Shown: positions 33,877-42,871, numbered from the stretch's first letter. The stretch is DNA of 64,000 nucleotides from Halosegnis longus (GCF_009663395.1 NZ_QKNW01000001.1:744001-808000); one strand, 5' to 3'. The notes: generated from the sequence alone by a model not told the origin. Program-made: numbers and translations.

Positions 33877-34151
33877 CCCCCCGAAACGGGTGGGAACAGC
33901 GCCAGCGTCTCGTCCTCGCCGACCGGCTCATCGAATCCCCGACCGTCGAGAAACGGATTCGTCTCCCCGCACAGCAGCGTCATATGCTCGCGGAGGTCCC
34001 CTTCGTCGTCCAACACCACATCGCTGAGTTCGGGGTGGCGCTCGAATAACGCGTCCAGCGCGTCGCGAACGGTCGCCTCGTCCCCGAGGTCGAGCGTGAG
34101 TTCGCGCTCGCCGGCCGCATCCGCGACCGTCGCGAACAGCTTCCAGTGCAC
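33873..34151 (-). CDS. samp1: small archaeal modifier protein, SAMP1 type (ubiquitin-like/MoaD)
   Basis: This 92-residue beta-grasp protein ends in the diglycine tail needed for activation and conjugation (ALFPPVSGG). The start is WKLFATVADAAGER and the core ATVRDALDALFERHP, close to Haloferax SAMP1 as I recall it. It should be adenylated by the E1-like UbaA and joined to lysines, and may also serve as MoaD in molybdopterin synthesis; a molybdoenzyme is encoded at 9112. GTG start. It lies 24 nt after the acyl-CoA dehydrogenase gene. Confidence 0.92.
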   Translation of the reverse strand: MHWKLFATVADAAGERELTLDLGDEATVRDALDALFERHPELSDVVLDDEGDLREHMTLLCGETNPFLDGRGFDEPVGEDETLALFPPVSGG

Positions 34152-34175
34152 ACCCGAGCAAGCGCCGCGACCGGC

Positions 34176-35309
34176 TTAGCGGTGTTCCTCGACGACGGCC
34201 GCGCCGAGCGCGTCCCGGTGGCCGGCGTTCGGCCCGCCGGCGATCGTTAACAGCTTGGCGTCCCGGAGATACCGCTCGACGGAGCGCTCGCGGGTGTAGC
34301 CGATGCCGCCGTGGAGCTGGAGCGCGTCGTTGGCGTTGTCGACGGCCGCCTCGGTCGCCTCCAGTTTCGCCGTCGCCATCGCCTGCCCGTAGTCGAGTCC
34401 GCGGTCGGCGCGGTCTGCCGCCCGGAGGGTCACGGCCCTGGCCGTCTCGACCCGCCGGGTGAGCGACGCCAGCTCCCAGCGGACGCCCTGTCGGTCGGCG
34501 AGCGGTGTCCCGCCCTGCTCGCGGTCGGTCGTGTGTGCCGCCGCGGCGTCGCGGGCGGCGCGGGCGATACCGACACCGCGTGCGGGGACGTTCACGCCGT
34601 TGGCGACGGTGCTCCGGTGGCGATACCCCTCCCCGACCGCGCCGAGTCGTCGGTCGTCCGAGACGACGGCGTCGTCGAGCGTGACCCGACAGGCCGGGAC
34701 CGGGCGCGCGCCGAGGGTGTCCCACTCGCGGTCGAGGGTGAACGCCTCGGTGTCGACGAGGAAGGCGGTGATACCGCCCGGGAACGGCTCGTCGCCGGTG
34801 CGCGCGTACGTACACACGAGGTCGGCCTCGTGGAAGTTCGACACCCACCGCTTGTGGCCGGTGAGCCGCCACCCCTCCCCGTCGCGCTCTGCCGTCGTCT
34901 CGATGCCCGACTTGTCGCTGCCGGCGTTATCCTCGCTCAATCCGAGCGCGGCGACCGTCTCGAAGGTCGCCATCGAGTCGAGCCAGCGGTCGCGCTGGGC
35001 CGGCGTCCCGTGTTCTGCGATGAGTTGTGCGACGCCGAGATGGAGATTCAGCGCCGAGGCGACCGGCATCGACGCCGCCGCCAGCTCCTCGGTCACGAGC
35101 GCGAGCGCGACGTAGCCGCGGCCGAGGCCGCCGACGGACTCGGGGAGGGTCAGCCCCGTCCACCGGCGGTCCCCGAGGGCCGCCATGATGTCCGCGGGAT
35201 ACCGGGCCTCGCGGTCGAGTTCGTCCGCGACGGGGACGATTTGCTCGGCCGCGAACTCGCGGGCCTCGGTTCGGAGTGCCGTCTGTGCGTCGGTGGGGTG
35301 GAATGGCAT
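34176..35309 (-). CDS. acyl-CoA dehydrogenase
   Basis: This 377-residue flavoenzyme oxidises acyl-CoA to the 2-enoyl form. The N-terminal helical domain, the middle FAD domain (LGLSEDNAGSDKSGIETTAE, LTGHKRWVSN) and the C-terminal helical domain with the FAD/Glu signature (LQLHGGIGYTRERSVERYLR) are all present. The ATG at 35309 begins MPFHPTDAQTALRTEAREFA. Its own electron-transfer partner is not nearby. It likely shares a transcript with the SAMP gene. Confidence 0.92.
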   Translation of the reverse strand: MPFHPTDAQTALRTEAREFAAEQIVPVADELDREARYPADIMAALGDRRWTGLTLPESVGGLGRGYVALALVTEELAAASMPVASALNLHLGVAQLIAEHGTPAQRDRWLDSMATFETVAALGLSEDNAGSDKSGIETTAERDGEGWRLTGHKRWVSNFHEADLVCTYARTGDEPFPGGITAFLVDTEAFTLDREWDTLGARPVPACRVTLDDAVVSDDRRLGAVGEGYRHRSTVANGVNVPARGVGIARAARDAAAAHTTDREQGGTPLADRQGVRWELASLTRRVETARAVTLRAADRADRGLDYGQAMATAKLEATEAAVDNANDALQLHGGIGYTRERSVERYLRDAKLLTIAGGPNAGHRDALGAAVVEEHR

Positions 35310-35444
35310 GCCCCACTCTGGTCTCCGCCCCGGCTTGAACTTCCGGGTCCAGTCGGCGACACGAGAGCATGTGGTCGCGCGCACCGGCGACTAGTGTGTC
35401 ATTCTCACCCAAACCGATATGTGACGACGGTACCTCTCTCCCCC

Positions 35445-36326
35445 ATGCGCGCACTCGTCGTCGGGGCAACCGGATTCGTGGGGTCGCGACTCGTCGAAGC
35501 GCTGGCCGACGCGGGCCACGAGGTGGTGGCCTGCTCGCGGTCGGCGGCGAGCCGTGAGTTCCCCGAGGGCGTCGAGCCACGCGAGGCAGACTTCGCCGAG
35601 CCGTCGACGCTCGACGGCCTGTGTGAGGGCATCGACGTGGCCTACTACCTGCTCCACTCGCTGTCGGCGTCGGATTTCGTGGAGCGAGACCGCCGGTACG
35701 CCAAGCGGTTCAGACGACAGGCCGACGCCGGCGACGTTGACCGCGTCGTCTATCTCAGCGGCATCACCAGCGGCGAGAAGCAGTCGGCGCACCTCGACTC
35801 CAGACGCGAGGTGGAGGGGCTGCTCGCGGCCGGCAGTTACGATTTGACGGTGCTCCGGGCGGCCATCATCATCGGTTCGGGGAGTTCGAGCTTCCGCATC
35901 ATCGACGATTTGACCGACCGACTCCCGGTGATGATCGTCCCCGAGTGGGTCCAGACGCCGTGTCAGCCCATCTACATCGACGACGCGATACAGTATCTGG
36001 TGGGCGTCCTCGACGTGCCGGCGACGCGAGAAGAGACCTACGAAATCGGCGGGCCGACGGTCCACACCTACGAGTCGATGCTGCGGCTGCTCGCCGCACT
36101 GAAGGAAAAACACATCATCCTCATCCCGGTGCCGGTGATGAGTCCGGAGCTGTCGGCCCACTGGCTCCGGATGGTGACGGACGTGGATTACAACATGGCG
36201 CGCCCGCTCATCGAGAGCATGCGCTACCCGGTGACGGTGAGCGACGAGGCGGATATCCAGTCGGTCATTCCAATCGACCGCACGTCGATTGGGGAGGCGA
36301 TGGCGACGGCAAGCGGCATCAGGTAG
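35445..36326 (+). CDS. NAD(P)-binding NmrA/epimerase-like protein
   Basis: This 293-residue atypical short-chain dehydrogenase has a nucleotide-binding loop GATGFVGSRL (residues 7-16), and YLSGITSG where catalytic Ser would lie. There is no clear YxxxK pair. The C-terminal half (GPTVHTYESMLRLLAALKEK) resembles NDUFA9-like and NmrA-like proteins that bind the cofactor without classical catalysis. A TATA-like CGATATGTG lies about 28 nt before the ATG. Confidence 0.82.
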   Translation: MRALVVGATGFVGSRLVEALADAGHEVVACSRSAASREFPEGVEPREADFAEPSTLDGLCEGIDVAYYLLHSLSASDFVERDRRYAKRFRRQADAGDVDRVVYLSGITSGEKQSAHLDSRREVEGLLAAGSYDLTVLRAAIIIGSGSSSFRIIDDLTDRLPVMIVPEWVQTPCQPIYIDDAIQYLVGVLDVPATREETYEIGGPTVHTYESMLRLLAALKEKHIILIPVPVMSPELSAHWLRMVTDVDYNMARPLIESMRYPVTVSDEADIQSVIPIDRTSIGEAMATASGIR

Positions 36327-36735
36327 CGTCGTGCACGTCGATCGTGACGCCGCCAGCGCCCCGGAGCACGGTCGCCGCGTCCTCGTCGAGAGTAAACTGG
36401 CCGTCGATATCCGCCGGCTTCGAGCCGTGGACGACACGGCCGAAGGAGTCGCCGCCCACGTCGTAGAGTCGCTCGGCGAGGACGGTGAGCCGCTCGCCCG
36501 CGCCGTAGCGTTCGAGCAGCTTCGAGATGGCCGTCCCGCCGGCGTAGACGCGGTCGCCCTCGACGAGCAGGAAAGCGAACGGTCGCTCGCCGAACTGCCG
36601 GTCTAAGAAGGCCGTGCCCGTCTCGCTTTCGAGCGGGACCAGCGCTAATCCGTCGGCGCGGCGCTCGACGGCGCGCGCGAGCCGTCGAAACAGCGGCCGA
36701 CTCCCGTCGTACAACAGCACGGACTGCTCGCTCAT
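36319..36735 (-). CDS. DCC (DUF393)-like thioredoxin-fold protein lacking the redox cysteines
   Basis: The 138-residue product begins SVLLYDGSRPLFRRLARAVE. The DCC family has DGxCxxC at this point, but both cysteines are replaced (Ser, Phe) and none occur elsewhere. The continuation (ALVPLESE, AFLLVEGDRVYAGGTAISKL) fits the fold. It therefore cannot be a thiol oxidoreductase, and a binding or regulatory role is more likely. It is convergent with the NmrA-like gene (8-bp overlap). Confidence 0.65.
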   Translation of the reverse strand: MSEQSVLLYDGSRPLFRRLARAVERRADGLALVPLESETGTAFLDRQFGERPFAFLLVEGDRVYAGGTAISKLLERYGAGERLTVLAERLYDVGGDSFGRVVHGSKPADIDGQFTLDEDAATVLRGAGGVTIDVHDAT

Positions 36736-36834
36736 ACCGGAGGAAGGTGTCCCGGCGGCTTGAGTGTCCGGGCGATTGTGGTTTGTTTCTCGCTCGTCTG
36801 GAAGATTTAAACGCAGGGAGCCGTGGGAGCGGGT

Positions 36835-37845
36835 ATGGGTTCGGTTCGCGCGCTCGCGCAGCAGGCGTATCCGCGGCGGGTCGCACACGCGCTGTTCGCC
36901 CGTCACGCGAGCGACTGGAGACGCGCGCGACGCAGTCGCGGGGAGAGCATCGAGAGATACGTCGTCCGCCTGTACGCCGGTGCGTGGCTCGCCGCGCTCG
37001 CCGTCGGAACGGTCGCGGGAGCGATTCGTGGGGGCGTGCTCTCGGGGCTGCTCGTCGGTGTCGCGACCGTAGCCGGCGTACGGCTGCTCCTCGTCCGGGC
37101 CGGCTTCGCGCGACTTCGGCTCGCGCGGTGGCGGCGAGCCAGACGGTTGGAGCGTGCACTGCCCCGCGCGTCGGCGACGCTCCGACGCTGTGTCGCGGGC
37201 ACGACCGACCGGTCCCGACTGCTCGAGGCGGTCGCGAGCGCCGAGGAGGGACCGACGGCAGAGGCGTTCGCGTCGCTCCGGCATCGCGCCGAACTGGAGG
37301 GCACAGAGTCGGCGCTCGAAGCGACCGCGCGCACGACCGGGTCGCCCGCGTTCGCCGACTGCTGTCGGGCGCTGTGTGGTCCCGAGCAGACGCTTCCGGC
37401 GCGACTCGACGCGCTCGACGTGACGCGAGAGCGAGGACGCGTCGGGCGATTCGTCGAGGCGATGGCGAGGACACTTCGGACGCGAACCCGACCCCGGACG
37501 CGACGGAGACAGACCGGCGAGTGTGAGCAATTTCTCGATGCGGTCACAGCCAACCTTCGGGCGGGGGCGACCCTCTCGGACGCTGTCGGGCGGGCGGCGA
37601 CGGGGGAACACGACGCGCTCGCGCGCGAGTTCGACCGACTGGCCGGCGGTGTCGCGGTCGACGGACCACGGGCGACCCGGCGCGCCTTCGAACAGTTCGC
37701 GGCGCGCGTCGACGCGCCGACGGCGAGTCGCGACCTCCGACGAGTCGCTGCCGCGCTGGCGTGTGACTGCCCGCCGGCGGTCGCGGTCGGCGGTGTGTCG
37801 GACGCTACCACGACTACATCTGTCGGGGAACGACAACGTTCATAA
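36835..37845 (+). CDS. T2SSF/PilC-like protein missing its later membrane helices
   Basis: The 336-residue product has two hydrophobic helices at about 46-84. It is followed by two soluble four-helix segments like those of type II/IV secretion F proteins (LERALPRASATLRRCVAG; FLDAVTANLRAGATLSDAVG, ending REFDRLAGGVAVDGPRATRR). In full PilC/TadC proteins each soluble domain is followed by membrane helices, and here those are missing. No PilB ATPase gene is adjacent. The TATA box GATTTAAAC (about 36804) gives a leaderless ATG at 36835. It is Arg-rich compared with neighbours. Confidence 0.6.
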   Translation: MGSVRALAQQAYPRRVAHALFARHASDWRRARRSRGESIERYVVRLYAGAWLAALAVGTVAGAIRGGVLSGLLVGVATVAGVRLLLVRAGFARLRLARWRRARRLERALPRASATLRRCVAGTTDRSRLLEAVASAEEGPTAEAFASLRHRAELEGTESALEATARTTGSPAFADCCRALCGPEQTLPARLDALDVTRERGRVGRFVEAMARTLRTRTRPRTRRRQTGECEQFLDAVTANLRAGATLSDAVGRAATGEHDALAREFDRLAGGVAVDGPRATRRAFEQFAARVDAPTASRDLRRVAAALACDCPPAVAVGGVSDATTTTSVGERQRS

Positions 37846-37848
37846 CCG

Positions 37849-37866
37849 ACTGACCAGTTAGTCAGT
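37849..37866 (+). promoter_or_regulatory. palindromic operator before the MATE gene
   Basis: ACTGAC-6 nt-GTCAGT at 37849-37866 is an inverted repeat placed about where transcription would start after the TATA-like TTCATAA (about 37839-37845). Palindromes of this ACTGAC/GTCAGT kind are typical of TetR-type repressor sites of multidrug exporters. No TetR gene is next to it. Confidence 0.5.
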
Positions 37867-37913
37867 GTATCAGCAGTTCCGCGCCACGGCGAGCGGTTTC
37901 GCTCGCCACACGG

Positions 37914-39413
37914 GTGTTTCTCTCGGTCCTCGCGTCGCTGCGGGCCGTCGCCAGCGGCGTCGCTTCACGGCTTCCGAATCCGGTTCGCGGTGTCGTCCTC
38001 GTGGTCGGTCTCGCGCTCGCGCGGCTCGGACTCGCCGACGAGCGCCGCGTCCGCCAGACGACCGACCTCGCGTGGCCCCGCGTCGTCACCGGCATCGCCC
38101 GGATGTCGAAGAACGCGGTCGACGTGGCGATGGTCGGGACCGTGCTCGGCTCGACCGGCGTCGCGGGCGTCGGCTTCGCCGGCCCCTACTGGGGGTTGGC
38201 GTTCGCATTCGGCGGCGGAGCCGCCGCCGGCGCAATCGCGCTCGTCTCACAGCGGTTCGGCTCCGACGCCGACAACGACGGACTCGCACAGGCCGTCCGG
38301 TCGTCCGCGGCCGTCGCCCTGCTCGTCACGCTCCCGGTGATGGCCGTGCTCGCGACGCAGGCCGAACCGCTCATCCGACTCGTCAGCGACAACGCCGCCG
38401 CCGTCCAGTACGGCAGCGAGTATCTGCGCGTCGTCGCCTTCGGCGTCCCCTTCGCCGCCCTGAATCTGGTCGGGTCGCGCGTCTTCATCGGCGTGGACGA
38501 CGCCCGAACGCCGATGCTCGTGCGCGGCGGCGCGGCCATCGCCAACATCGGGCTGAACGCGCTGTTCATCTTCGGGTTCGGCCTCGGCGCGGCGGGCGCG
38601 GGACTGGGAACCGTGCTCTCGAACGCAGCCGGCACCCTCGTGTTCGCGATTATCCTCCTTCACGGCCGGGTGCCGGGCGTCGGCTCCTTCCCCGTTCCCG
38701 TCGACGCGCGCGGCCCGTATCTCATCCGCGAGACGGTGCGCGACGTGATCGACATCGGGACGCCCGTCTTCGGCCGCTCGCTCGTCTGGACGGTCGCCGA
38801 GTTCCCGATGTTCATCATCCTCGACAGCTACTTCGGCGTCGAGGTGGCCGCGGCGTTCGTCATCGCGCGCCGCATCTGGGGCATCATGAACACGCCGGGG
38901 TGGGGGTTCGGGCTGGCGTCCTCCTCGCTCGTCGGGCGGTCGCTGGGCGCGAACGACGAGACGGAAGCCGAGGCGTACGGGCGTGAAATCATCCGCCACG
39001 CCGTCGGCGTCTATCTCGTCTCGGCGGTCATCGTCGCGGTCTTCGCCCGCCAGATTGTCGGCTTCTTCGCCGACTCGCCGACCGACCCCGCCATCCCCAT
39101 CGCTGTCTCGCTGGTGTACGCGGCCTGTGTCGCCGTCATCATGCAGGGAGTCTCGGGCGGCGCGGCCGGTCCCCTCGACGCCAGCGGCGACACCCGGTGG
39201 CCCTTCGCCGCGCAGTTCCTCGGCATGTTCTGTTGTTCGATTCCGCTGGCGTACGTCGGCGGCGTCACCTCGCTCGGGATGTGGGGGCTGTATCTGGCCT
39301 TCGTCGCCGAGACGACGATTCCGGCGCTCCTGAACTACTACCGGTTCCGGTCGGGTATCTGGAAGCGCGTCAGCGAGCAGTACCGGCCCGACGCCGCGCC
39401 CGCAGACGACTGA
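37914..39413 (+). CDS. MATE-family efflux transporter
   Basis: This protein of up to 499 residues has 12 hydrophobic helices in two MatE halves (first at about 58-265, second at about 280-470). ARMSKNAVDVAMVGTVLGST and FGVPFAALNLVGSRVFIGVDD are in the first half and NTPGWGFGLASSSLVGRSLG in the second. It exports cationic drugs or metabolites by Na+ or H+ exchange. The start is uncertain: GTG 37914 is used here, and a later GTG near helix 1 is possible. A palindromic operator lies upstream. Confidence 0.9.
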   Translation: MFLSVLASLRAVASGVASRLPNPVRGVVLVVGLALARLGLADERRVRQTTDLAWPRVVTGIARMSKNAVDVAMVGTVLGSTGVAGVGFAGPYWGLAFAFGGGAAAGAIALVSQRFGSDADNDGLAQAVRSSAAVALLVTLPVMAVLATQAEPLIRLVSDNAAAVQYGSEYLRVVAFGVPFAALNLVGSRVFIGVDDARTPMLVRGGAAIANIGLNALFIFGFGLGAAGAGLGTVLSNAAGTLVFAIILLHGRVPGVGSFPVPVDARGPYLIRETVRDVIDIGTPVFGRSLVWTVAEFPMFIILDSYFGVEVAAAFVIARRIWGIMNTPGWGFGLASSSLVGRSLGANDETEAEAYGREIIRHAVGVYLVSAVIVAVFARQIVGFFADSPTDPAIPIAVSLVYAACVAVIMQGVSGGAAGPLDASGDTRWPFAAQFLGMFCCSIPLAYVGGVTSLGMWGLYLAFVAETTIPALLNYYRFRSGIWKRVSEQYRPDAAPADD

Positions 39414-39453
39414 CCGCGCACACGCTTTTGCCCGCGCCCTGCGAGCAGTCCGT

Positions 39454-40857
39454 ATGGACCCGTTCGTCGTCGTCGGTGGAGACGCCGCCGGCCTGAGTGC
39501 CGCGAGCAAGTGCAAGCGCGAAGACCCCGACCGCGAGGTCGTCGTCTTCGAGAAAGGCGCGTGGGTGTCGTACGCCCACTGCGGGACGCCCTACTACGTC
39601 AAAGGCGAGGTCGAGGAGCTGACCGACCTCATCTCGCTCACGCCCGAGGAAATCGAGGAACGCGACATCGCCCTCCACCGCGACCACGAGGTGACGGCAA
39701 TCGACCCCGAGGCGAAGACCGTCACCGTCGTCGGTCCCGACGGCGAGCGCGAACAGGCGTACGGCGACCTGCTGCTCGGGACGGGTGCCCACGCGACCCA
39801 GCCGTTCGAGACCGGCGAGGACGTGTTCACCCTCCACGGGCTGCCGGACGCAGCGGCCATCCGCGCCCGCGTGGACCCGGACTTTTCCCCCGACAACGCT
39901 GCCCTCGGGCCGATGGACCCCGACACCATCCGGCCGTACGCCGAGCGTCCCGCGCCCGAGACGGTCGCTATCGTCGGCGGGGGCTACGTCGGCGTCGAGA
40001 TGGCCGAGGCGTTCTCTGCGTACGGTATCGAGGTTCATCTGTTCCAGCGGGGCGACCTCCTCCCGCCGTTCGGCCCGGCCGTCGCCGAGAGCGTCGAATC
40101 GGCCCTCGACTCCGAAGGGGTCGTCGTCCACACCGGCACCGAGGTCGATGGGTTCGACACCGATGTGGACGGCGTGACGGCGATTCGGTACGGCGACGGC
40201 GAACAACTGGATATCGACATGGCCGTCGTCGGAGTCGGCATCGCACCGAACACCGATATCGCCGAGGCTGCCGGTATCGCAGTCGGCGAGACGGGCGCGG
40301 TCGCCGTGGACCGCTACGGTCGCACCGACACCGACGGGGTGTACGCCGCCGGCGACGTGGCTGAGTCGCGCCACACCGTCACCGGGGAGCCGACGTGGGT
40401 CCCCCTCGGGCTGACGGCGAACCGGGCGGGCAGAGCTATCGGGGAGACCATCGCCGGCGAGCCGACGCCGGTGGGTGACGTGGCGGGGACGGCCGTCGTG
40501 AAGGCGTTCGACCTCGGCGCTGGCCGGGCTGGCTTCGTCACCGAGTCCGAGGCGCGCGACGCCGGCTTCGAGCCGGTGTCCGAGACGATTACGGCGGGGT
40601 CGCGCTCGGGCTACTACCCCGGCGCGGCCGAGACGACGGTTACCCTCACCGCCGACCGCGGGACCGGGCGCGTCCTCGGGGGGAGCGTCGTCGGGACCGA
40701 CCGCGCGGCAAAGCGCATCGACACCCTCGCGACCGCGCTCGACGCCGGCCACACCGTCGCCGAGCTCGAACGGCTGGATTTGGCGTACGCACCGCCCTTC
40801 TCGCCCGTCTGGGATCCGATTCTCGTCGCGGCGAAGGTGCTCGCTGACGAGGTGTAG
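39454..40857 (+). CDS. FAD-dependent pyridine nucleotide-disulfide oxidoreductase (CoA-disulfide reductase/NADH oxidase-like)
   Basis: The 467-residue flavoprotein has an N-terminal FAD motif VVVGGDAAGLSAASK (5-19) and a single active-site Cys43 (SYAHCGTPYYVKG). The NAD(P) motif is IVGGGYVGVEMAEAF and the second FAD motif is TDGVYAAGDVAE. The single-cysteine form is shared by CoA-disulfide reductases and NADH oxidases. In haloarchaea, which use gamma-glutamylcysteine, the substrate may differ. TATA box CGCTTTTGCC is about 25 nt upstream. Confidence 0.9.
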   Translation: MDPFVVVGGDAAGLSAASKCKREDPDREVVVFEKGAWVSYAHCGTPYYVKGEVEELTDLISLTPEEIEERDIALHRDHEVTAIDPEAKTVTVVGPDGEREQAYGDLLLGTGAHATQPFETGEDVFTLHGLPDAAAIRARVDPDFSPDNAALGPMDPDTIRPYAERPAPETVAIVGGGYVGVEMAEAFSAYGIEVHLFQRGDLLPPFGPAVAESVESALDSEGVVVHTGTEVDGFDTDVDGVTAIRYGDGEQLDIDMAVVGVGIAPNTDIAEAAGIAVGETGAVAVDRYGRTDTDGVYAAGDVAESRHTVTGEPTWVPLGLTANRAGRAIGETIAGEPTPVGDVAGTAVVKAFDLGAGRAGFVTESEARDAGFEPVSETITAGSRSGYYPGAAETTVTLTADRGTGRVLGGSVVGTDRAAKRIDTLATALDAGHTVAELERLDLAYAPPFSPVWDPILVAAKVLADEV

Positions 40858-40896
40858 CCCCTACACCTTTGGGTCGCGACGCCGTATCTACGGGCG

Positions 40897-41148
40897 ATGA
40901 TTCCATCATTCGACCCCGCGAAGAGTGCGGCATCCGCAGGCGCGAGCGTCGGAGCCAGCCTCGGAGCGCGGGCCGGCCCGGTCGGAGCCGGCGTCGGTGC
41001 GGGCTTCGGTGCGGCGAGTGGCTACATCGCCGGCGCGCTCGCGGTCCCGATTCCCGGCCGGAAGGTTCTGCCCGACGGCGGCGAAGTCGACGAAGACGAG
41101 TCGGGCGACGAGGCAGACGGCGTCGCGATTCCCGTCACCGAGGCGTAG
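40897..41148 (+). CDS. small Gly/Ala-rich protein with glycine zipper
   Basis: The 83-residue product has a central stretch (about 10-50) with repeated small residues at G-x3-G spacing (GASVGASLGARAGPVGAGVG), which fits a glycine-zipper membrane hairpin. An acidic tail follows (GGEVDEDESGDEAD). A TATA-like ACACCTTTGGG is about 30 nt upstream. No family is recognised. The TatA-like microprotein follows 51 nt downstream on the same strand. Confidence 0.6.
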   Translation: MIPSFDPAKSAASAGASVGASLGARAGPVGAGVGAGFGAASGYIAGALAVPIPGRKVLPDGGEVDEDESGDEADGVAIPVTEA

Positions 41149-41199
41149 ACCGACTCGTCGGCCCAGAAGGACTATCATTCTCCACGGGGAGCATCGCGT

Positions 41200-41307
41200 A
41201 TGACGCCCCTCCAGTTCGGGATTCCCGGCGGCCAGGAGTTGATCATCGTGAATCTCCTCGTCGTCGTCGCGCTCGTGTACATCGCCTACCGCGTGTTGAT
41301 CGACTAG
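41200..41307 (+). CDS. TatA-like single-helix microprotein (35 aa)
   Basis: ATG at 41200 and TAG at 41307 give a short protein beginning MTPLQFGIPGGQELIIVNLL and ending IAYRVLID. The start matches haloarchaeal TatA N termini (PLQFGIPGGPELL), but the FG hinge and amphipathic helix of TatA are missing. It may associate with the Tat translocase or be an unrelated membrane microprotein. A TATA-like ACTATCATT (about 41171) is about 28 nt upstream. Confidence 0.6.
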   Translation: MTPLQFGIPGGQELIIVNLLVVVALVYIAYRVLID

Positions 41308-41317
41308 CCACCGGTGA

Positions 41318-42775
41318 TTACGGTTCCAACGGCCCGGTGTCGACGTGTTCGCCGACGAGCCGCGCGGCCGCGTCGTACGGATTCGTCCCACCGGCATCGT
41401 CGGGCGGTCGCTCGACGCCCGCGGCGGCGAACACGCGGTCGAGAAACGCCGCTCTGACCGGTTCGTTCTCGAACAGCCCGTGGAGATAGGTGCCGAGCAC
41501 GTCGCCCACACGGGCGCTGTCGGGACCGAGCGGCGCGGCCACGTCGGCCAGCCGTCGGGTGTCGCCGGCGTGAATCTCGTAGCCGGTCGCTTCGCCCGTC
41601 GCGCCGGCGAGTGGTCCCGCACCCTCGACCGTCACGGTCGTCTGGGTCACCCGTTTTTCGGGCGAGAATGTCGTCTCGACCGGAAGCAGGCCGAACCCCT
41701 CAATCGTCGTCGCCGCCCCGGTTCCCTCCACGTCCGCGCCGAGCAGTCGCTCGCCGAGCATCTGGTAGCCGCCACAGATGCCGAGAATCGGACCGTCGAA
41801 CTCCGCCAGTCGGTCCCCGAAGCCGGCGGCGTGTAGCTCTTGGAGGTCGTCGACGGTGTTCTTGCTCCCCGGGAGGACGAGCGTGTCGCAGTCGAGCGGG
41901 GCGTCGGGGGCGAGATACCGGACCGACACGCCGGGCGCGCCGGCCAACGGCTCCACGTCGGTCGCGTTCGAGATGTGCGGCAGGCGGACGACCCCGACCG
42001 TGACGCCGGCGTCGGGGTCCGAGTCGTTCGCCGCATCCGGGATGCCGACGCTGTCTTCCTCGGGGAGACCGGGGTCGTCGTACGGAACTACGCCGAGCAC
42101 CGGTATCCCGGTCCGGACTTCGAGGTCCTCGATACCGGGGGCGAGGAGGTCGCGCGAGCCGCGGAACTTCGTGATGACGACGCCGGCTACCCGAGAGGTG
42201 AGGTCGTCTGGCATGAGTTCGAGCGTCCCGACGACGTGGGCGAAGACGCCGCCGCGTTCGATGTCGGCGACCAGCAGGATGTCGGCGTCGCCGAACCGGG
42301 CGGTTTCGACGTTGGCGAGGTCGCGGTGGTGCAGATTTGGCTCGGCAATCGAGCCGGCTCCCTCCGCGACGACGAGGTCGTGGTCGCGCGCGAGGCGGTC
42401 GTGGGCGGCGACGGCGGCCTCGCGCGCCGCCTCCCAGTAGTCGTCGTAGTACGCCCCCGAGGCGACGTTCGCGACGGGACGACCGTTCACGACGAGTTGG
42501 CTCTCGCCGTCGCCCCGCGGCTTCAGGAGGACGGGATTGTGGTCGGTCGTCGGCGGAGTCTGGGCCGCGCGGGCCTGCACGTACTGGGAGACGCCGATTT
42601 CGCCGTACGGCTCCGTGCCGACGGCCGCGGTGACGGCGCGGGCGTTGTTCGACATGTTCTGGGCCTTGAACGGGGCCACGTCGTAGCGGTCGGCGAACAG
42701 CCGGCAGAGACCGGCGGCGACGGTGGACTTCCCGACGTGGCTCGCAGTGCCGGCCACGAGCAAGGTTCGGGTCAC
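41318..42775 (-). CDS. cobQ: cobyric acid synthase
   Basis: CobQ/CbiP amidates four side chains of adenosylcobyrinic diamide with glutamine. The 485-residue product has an N-terminal P-loop-like dethiobiotin synthase fold ([15 protein letters not shown], 9-23; [10 protein letters not shown]). A central [13 protein letters not shown] follows. The C-terminal amidotransferase domain has Cys334 ([10 protein letters not shown]) and a His in TYLHGLFE. It belongs to the B12 pathway needed by the class II ribonucleotide reductase at 10570. It has a GTG start. Other cob genes are not adjacent. Confidence 0.95.
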   Translation of the reverse strand: MTRTLLVAGTASHVGKSTVAAGLCRLFADRYDVAPFKAQNMSNNARAVTAAVGTEPYGEIGVSQYVQARAAQTPPTTDHNPVLLKPRGDGESQLVVNGRPVANVASGAYYDDYWEAAREAAVAAHDRLARDHDLVVAEGAGSIAEPNLHHRDLANVETARFGDADILLVADIERGGVFAHVVGTLELMPDDLTSRVAGVVITKFRGSRDLLAPGIEDLEVRTGIPVLGVVPYDDPGLPEEDSVGIPDAANDSDPDAGVTVGVVRLPHISNATDVEPLAGAPGVSVRYLAPDAPLDCDTLVLPGSKNTVDDLQELHAAGFGDRLAEFDGPILGICGGYQMLGERLLGADVEGTGAATTIEGFGLLPVETTFSPEKRVTQTTVTVEGAGPLAGATGEATGYEIHAGDTRRLADVAAPLGPDSARVGDVLGTYLHGLFENEPVRAAFLDRVFAAAGVERPPDDAGGTNPYDAAARLVGEHVDTGPLEP

Positions 42776-42871
42776 GCCGCCGAGATGCGCGTGTCGGGCG
42801 CGGGCGTGGTCTGGTGCATACCCCCTGTTCGGCCGGGTGGATTTAATCCCTCCCGCGTTGCCCCTCTGTGT

